NCBI GenBank assembly: GCA_031976395.1
Contig: DALYLJ010000012.1
Coordinates: forward strand, 1 to 33,872
Direction of reading: 5' to 3'
DNA: 33,872 nt
DNA from: UBA11164 sp002420085
Lineage (GTDB): Bacteria; Pseudomonadota; Gammaproteobacteria; Xanthomonadales; Xanthomonadaceae
The position numbers and the translations under genes were made by a program. Positions 30,796 through 33,872 of this stretch are shown in pieces; positions within the stretch are counted from its first letter, which is position 1, and every line of letters starts with the position of its first letter. Under the pieces are notes generated by a model. The model did no database searches, had not been told where the DNA came from, and saw only the letters and a program-made list of their open reading frames with translations.

Positions 30796-31344
30796 TCAGA
30801 ACGTGGGTGGTGTGCTGGCGCTGACGATGATGGCATCCTCGTCGCCGACGTTGCGGAACCGGTGCGGCTGCCGGCTCTCGAAGTAATAGCCTTCGCCCGG
30901 CCCGAGCACCCGGCTGCGCTCGCCGACGGTCAGTTCGACCCGCCCCCGCACGACGACACCACCCTCCTCGCCCTCATGGCTGAGCATTTCGGCACCGGTA
31001 TCGCTGCCGGGCGGCATCACTTCGCGCAGGATGCACAGCCGACGCTCCGGCCGGTCCTGGCCGACCAGGAAATAGTGGATCTCGTTGTTGCCCATGTCGG
31101 GCTGGCGATCGGTGCCGTAGAACGGGCCATCCTCGCCAGCGGCCTCGAAGTCGGCCGTGAAGAACTCGGCCAGCGAGATCGGGATGCCTTCCAGCACCTT
31201 CTTGAGGGAACTGACCGACGGGCTGACCTTGTTCTGCTCGATCAGCGAAATCGTGCTGTTGGTGACGCCAACCCGCTTGGCGAGTTCGCGCTGGCTCAGA
31301 CCGCGAGCCTTGCGGATGGCGTGCAGGCGCGCACCGATGTCCAT
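30796..31344 (-). CDS. puuR: XRE-cupin transcriptional regulator, PuuR-like
   Basis: The 182-aa product has an N-terminal XRE helix-turn-helix (about 4-60: GARLHAIRKARGLSQRELAK, then NSTISLIEQNKVSPSVSSLK) and a C-terminal cupin (about 105-180: SHEGEEGGVVVRGRVEL, GPGEGYYFESRQPHRFRN), the build and length of PuuR, the putrescine-responsive repressor. I chose the ATG at 31344 since the HTH begins there; the frame to 31419 would run through the promoter. It is upstream of the aldehyde dehydrogenase in one operon and divergent from the aminotransferase, so it probably controls both through the intergenic region and is released by an amine or amino acid. The ligand cannot be read from sequence. Confidence 0.88.
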   Translation of the reverse strand: MDIGARLHAIRKARGLSQRELAKRVGVTNSTISLIEQNKVSPSVSSLKKVLEGIPISLAEFFTADFEAAGEDGPFYGTDRQPDMGNNEIHYFLVGQDRPERRLCILREVMPPGSDTGAEMLSHEGEEGGVVVRGRVELTVGERSRVLGPGEGYYFESRQPHRFRNVGDEDAIIVSASTPPTF

Positions 31345-31381
31345 AGCTGGGATTCCAGATCGTCTGGCGGAGGATGCCACT

Positions 31382-31462
31382 GTTGCGAAATATTTAACAC
31401 CCGTCACGGTATCGGTCAAACCCTAGCCGGCCGACCCCGGCACATTGTAAAGTTTATTCAAC
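31382..31462. promoter_or_regulatory. Divergent promoter/operator region of puuR and the aminotransferase gene
   Basis: On the minus strand TTGACC (31414-31419) and TTAAAT (31392-31397) are 16 bases apart, a fair promoter for puuR. The AT-rich element GTTGCGAAATATTTAAC (31382-31398) covers that -10 box. A second element, ATTGTAAAGTTTATTCAAC (31444-31462), lies before the aminotransferase start; its reverse complement shares GTTGnnnAAnnTTTA with the first. These are candidate operators for the PuuR-like protein. Confidence 0.4.
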
Positions 31463-31522
31463 ACTGATAGCGTTTCCCTTCAACCTTTCACACCACCGAG
31501 CGATACGGCACAGGAGACCGCC

Positions 31523-32890
31523 ATGAACGCCCCACTTCATACTTCGCAACGACCGCAGGACAGCGGTCTGACCGCACCCGCACCAGCCAACCTCGATGCC
31601 TACTGGATGCCCTTCACCGCCAACCGACAGTTCAAGGCCGCGCCGCGCCTGCTGACCGGTGCCAAGGGCATGTACTACCGCAGTGTCGATGGCCGCGAAA
31701 TCCTCGATGGCACCGCCGGTCTGTGGTGCTGTAATGCCGGCCACGCCCGCGAGGGCATCGTCCATGCGGTGCAGCGGCAGATTGCCGAAATGGACTTCGC
31801 GCCGAGCTTCCAGATGGGCCACCCGCTGGCGTTCGAGTTGGCCGAGCGGCTGGCCGAGATCGCACCCGAACCGCTCAATCGCATCTTCTACACCAACTCC
31901 GGCTCCGAGTCGGTCGATACCGCGCTGAAGATCGCACTCGCCTACCACCGCGCTCGGGGTGAGGGCCAGCGCACCCGCTTCATCGGCCGCGAGAAGGGCT
32001 ACCACGGAGTCGGCTTCGGTGGGATCTCGGTCGGCGGCATGGTCAACAACCGCAAGGCATTCGGCGCGATGCTGCCGGGTGTCGATCACATGCGTCACAC
32101 CCTCGACATCGGCCGCAATGCCTTCAGCAAAGGGCTCCCGGCACACGGCGCCGAACTGGCCGACGATCTGGAGCGCATCGTGCAACTCCACGATGCCTCG
32201 ACCATCGCCGCCGTGATCGTCGAGCCGGTGTCCGGCTCGGGCGGGGTGGTGATGCCGCCGCAAGGCTATCTGCAACGGCTGAAGGCGATCTGCGAGAAAC
32301 ACGGCATCCTGCTGATCTTCGATGAGGTCATCACCGGCTTCGGCCGAGTCGGAAAGGCATTCGCGGCACAGCGGATCGGTGTCACCCCGGACCTGATGAC
32401 CACCGCCAAGGGCTTGAGCAATGGTGCGATTCCGATGGGTGCGGTGTTCGCATCCGACGCCATCTTCCAGACGTTCATGAAGGGTCCGGAGCCGATGATC
32501 GAACTGTTCCACGGCTACACCTATTCCGGTCATCCGGTCGCCTGCGCGGCGGCCCTGGCGACCCTCGACATCTATCGCGACGAAAACCTGTTCGAGCGTG
32601 CCATCGAACTGGAAAGCTACTGGGCCGACGGCCTGCACAGCCTCAAGGGCCTGCCGAACGTGATCGATATCCGCAGCTACGGCCTGATTGGTGCAGTCGA
32701 GTTCGCGCCGCGCGACAATGCACCGGGTTCACGCGGCTACGACGTGTTCACCGACTGCTTCCACAAGCGCAATCTGATGGTCCGCTACAGCGGCGACGTG
32801 ATCGCCATGTCGCCGCCCTTGATCATCGAACGCGAACACATCGATCAGATCGTCGAACGTATGGCGACTGCGATCCGGGCGACCACCTGA
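31523..32890 (+). CDS. Omega-amino acid--pyruvate aminotransferase (class III)
   Basis: This PLP-dependent enzyme transfers the terminal amino group of beta-alanine or related amines to pyruvate, giving alanine and a semialdehyde. The 455-aa product has LDAYWMPFTANRQFKAAPRL, FYTNSGSESVDTALK, GYHGVGFGGISVGGM, IVEPVSGSGGV, IFDEVITGFGRVG and the PLP lysine K296 in TTAKGLSNGAIPMG, closely following the Pseudomonas omega-APT type. The ATG at 31523 has AGGAG six bases upstream. It is divergent from the puuR-like gene and 31 bases before alanine dehydrogenase, which would recycle the alanine produced. The exact amine donor is uncertain; polyamine-derived amines are an alternative. Confidence 0.92.
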   Translation: MNAPLHTSQRPQDSGLTAPAPANLDAYWMPFTANRQFKAAPRLLTGAKGMYYRSVDGREILDGTAGLWCCNAGHAREGIVHAVQRQIAEMDFAPSFQMGHPLAFELAERLAEIAPEPLNRIFYTNSGSESVDTALKIALAYHRARGEGQRTRFIGREKGYHGVGFGGISVGGMVNNRKAFGAMLPGVDHMRHTLDIGRNAFSKGLPAHGAELADDLERIVQLHDASTIAAVIVEPVSGSGGVVMPPQGYLQRLKAICEKHGILLIFDEVITGFGRVGKAFAAQRIGVTPDLMTTAKGLSNGAIPMGAVFASDAIFQTFMKGPEPMIELFHGYTYSGHPVACAAALATLDIYRDENLFERAIELESYWADGLHSLKGLPNVIDIRSYGLIGAVEFAPRDNAPGSRGYDVFTDCFHKRNLMVRYSGDVIAMSPPLIIEREHIDQIVERMATAIRATT

Positions 32891-32921
32891 CCCCCCCACC
32901 CTGCCAACAGCGAGCACACCC

Positions 32922-33872
32922 ATGCTTATCGGCGTACCGAAGGAAATCAAGAATCACGAATACCGGATCGGCCTCACCCCGGCCGGCGCGCGCGAACTGG
33001 TCGCGCACGGCCATCAGGTCATGGTGCAACGGGACGGCGGCAAGGCCATCGGCCTGACCGACGAGCTTTATGCCAAGGCTGGCGCGGAAATCGTCGATTC
33101 GCCGGAAGATATCTTTCGGCGCGCCGAGATGATCATCAAGGTCAAGGAACCGCAACCGAACGAGTGCCGGATGCTGCGCAAGGGCCAGGTGCTGTTCACC
33201 TACCTGCACCTGGCGCCCGACCCGGAGCAGACCCGGTTGCTGGTCGAATCCGGCTGCACGGCGATCGCCTACGAGACTGTCACCGACCGCACCGGCGGCC
33301 TGCCCCTGCTGGCACCGATGAGCGAAGTCGCCGGCCGGATGTCGATCCAGGCCGGTGCCCATGCCCTCGAACGTGCCCAGGGCGGATCCGGCGTCCTGCT
33401 CGGCGGTGTGCCCGGTGTGCGTCCAGCGGAAGTCATGGTGCTGGGGGCCGGCGTGGTCGGCCTCAATGCCGCACGCATGGCGATGGGTCTGGGCGCCAAT
33501 GTCACGGTGTTCGACCGCTCGCTGAACCGGCTCAAATATGTCGATGAGTTGTACGGCGATCGGCTGACCACCCTGTACTCGACCCATGACGCCATCGAGC
33601 AGTACCTCGCCGAGACCGATCTGGTCATCGGTGCCGTGCTGATTCCCGGCGCATCGGCGCCGAAACTGATCACCCGCGATCAGTTGGCCCTGATGCGGCC
33701 CGGCTCGGTCCTGGTCGATGTCGCCATCGACCAGGGCGGCTGCTTCGAGACCAGCCATCCGACCACCCACCAGAACCCGACCTACGAGGTGGACGGCATC
33801 ATTCATTACTGCGTCGCCAACATGCCGGGCGGTGTCGCCCGCACCTCGACCTTCGCGCTCAACAACGCGACG
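32922..33872 (+). CDS. ald: Alanine dehydrogenase (3' end beyond window)
   Basis: This enzyme oxidises L-alanine to pyruvate and ammonium with NAD+, reversibly. The 317 codons in the window, of about 370 expected, show substrate-binding R15 (YRIGLTP), K75 (IKVKEP) and H96 (YLHLAP), the NAD-binding glycine motif VLGAGVVG with VTVFD after it, and catalytic D270 (VDVAIDQGG). The ATG at 32922 has only a weak AGCGAG site. It follows the omega-aminotransferase by 31 bases, so the two are probably one operon in which alanine made by transamination is deaminated to regenerate pyruvate. Confidence 0.95.
   Translation, partial: MLIGVPKEIKNHEYRIGLTPAGARELVAHGHQVMVQRDGGKAIGLTDELYAKAGAEIVDSPEDIFRRAEMIIKVKEPQPNECRMLRKGQVLFTYLHLAPDPEQTRLLVESGCTAIAYETVTDRTGGLPLLAPMSEVAGRMSIQAGAHALERAQGGSGVLLGGVPGVRPAEVMVLGAGVVGLNAARMAMGLGANVTVFDRSLNRLKYVDELYGDRLTTLYSTHDAIEQYLAETDLVIGAVLIPGASAPKLITRDQLALMRPGSVLVDVAIDQGGCFETSHPTTHQNPTYEVDGIIHYCVANMPGGVARTSTFALNNAT

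Noticed and set aside
31454..32638. 394-codon minus-strand frame opposite the aminotransferase
   Set aside because: Antisense shadow of a clear class III aminotransferase.

Overview
The window is a GC-rich chromosomal segment from a gammaproteobacterium, most likely of the Xanthomonadales/Lysobacterales. The evidence is the dcd-apbC-metG-rsxA-rsxB neighbourhood, the GGGATTC/GGGAATC-type intergenic microsatellites familiar from that order, and a Gram-negative set of exported proteins. This placement is inference from content, not from a search.

Layout. (1) 1-4850, minus strand: a DUF4062 membrane protein followed by two tandem copies of a secreted protein built from 48-residue TPR-like repeats. 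The copies arose by a roughly 2.3 kb duplication that also carried a 3' fragment of the DUF4062 gene. The 5' halves are almost identical, while the repeat arrays have diverged. (2) 5179-5724: an unrecognised small membrane-anchored protein. It is followed by a repeat-filled non-coding stretch (6002-6292) whose minus strand reads as a Shine-Dalgarno-like 16-mer repeated about eleven times. (3) 6598-12792: dxs, convergent with a gene for a giant (1417 aa) unrecognised envelope protein that carries a Lys-Pro/Glu-Pro tract, a VTGARI-like peptide and an internal signal-peptide-like segment. (4) 13060-19546: a Tat-exported aldo/keto reductase, dcd, apbC, metG, rsxA and rsxB. (5) 19553-22351, minus strand: a polytopic patatin-like lipase, a small ribbon-helix-helix protein and a small two-helix membrane protein. 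(6) 22614-26804: a single 1396-aa SIR2 - STAND-type NTPase - TPR-like protein, strikingly AT-richer than everything around it. It resembles the Avs5/SIR2-STAND class of antiphage sensors and is the best candidate here for an undescribed defence system. (7) 27167-33872: an M20 peptidase, two GlsB/Transgly_assoc membrane proteins, then an amine or omega-amino-acid catabolic module: an aldehyde dehydrogenase (PuuC-like) with its PuuR-like regulator, a divergent omega-amino acid:pyruvate aminotransferase, and a partial alanine dehydrogenase.

How they work together. In region 7 the aminotransferase would move amino groups onto pyruvate, alanine dehydrogenase would regenerate pyruvate and release ammonium, and the dehydrogenase would oxidise the aldehyde product, under control of the cupin-XRE regulator. 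In region 1 the DUF4062 domain is predicted to be cytoplasmic and its Cys-rich tail periplasmic, facing the secreted TPR proteins, which suggests an envelope-spanning signalling or scaffold complex. Regions 5 and 6 are divergently arranged and may form a small defence islet.
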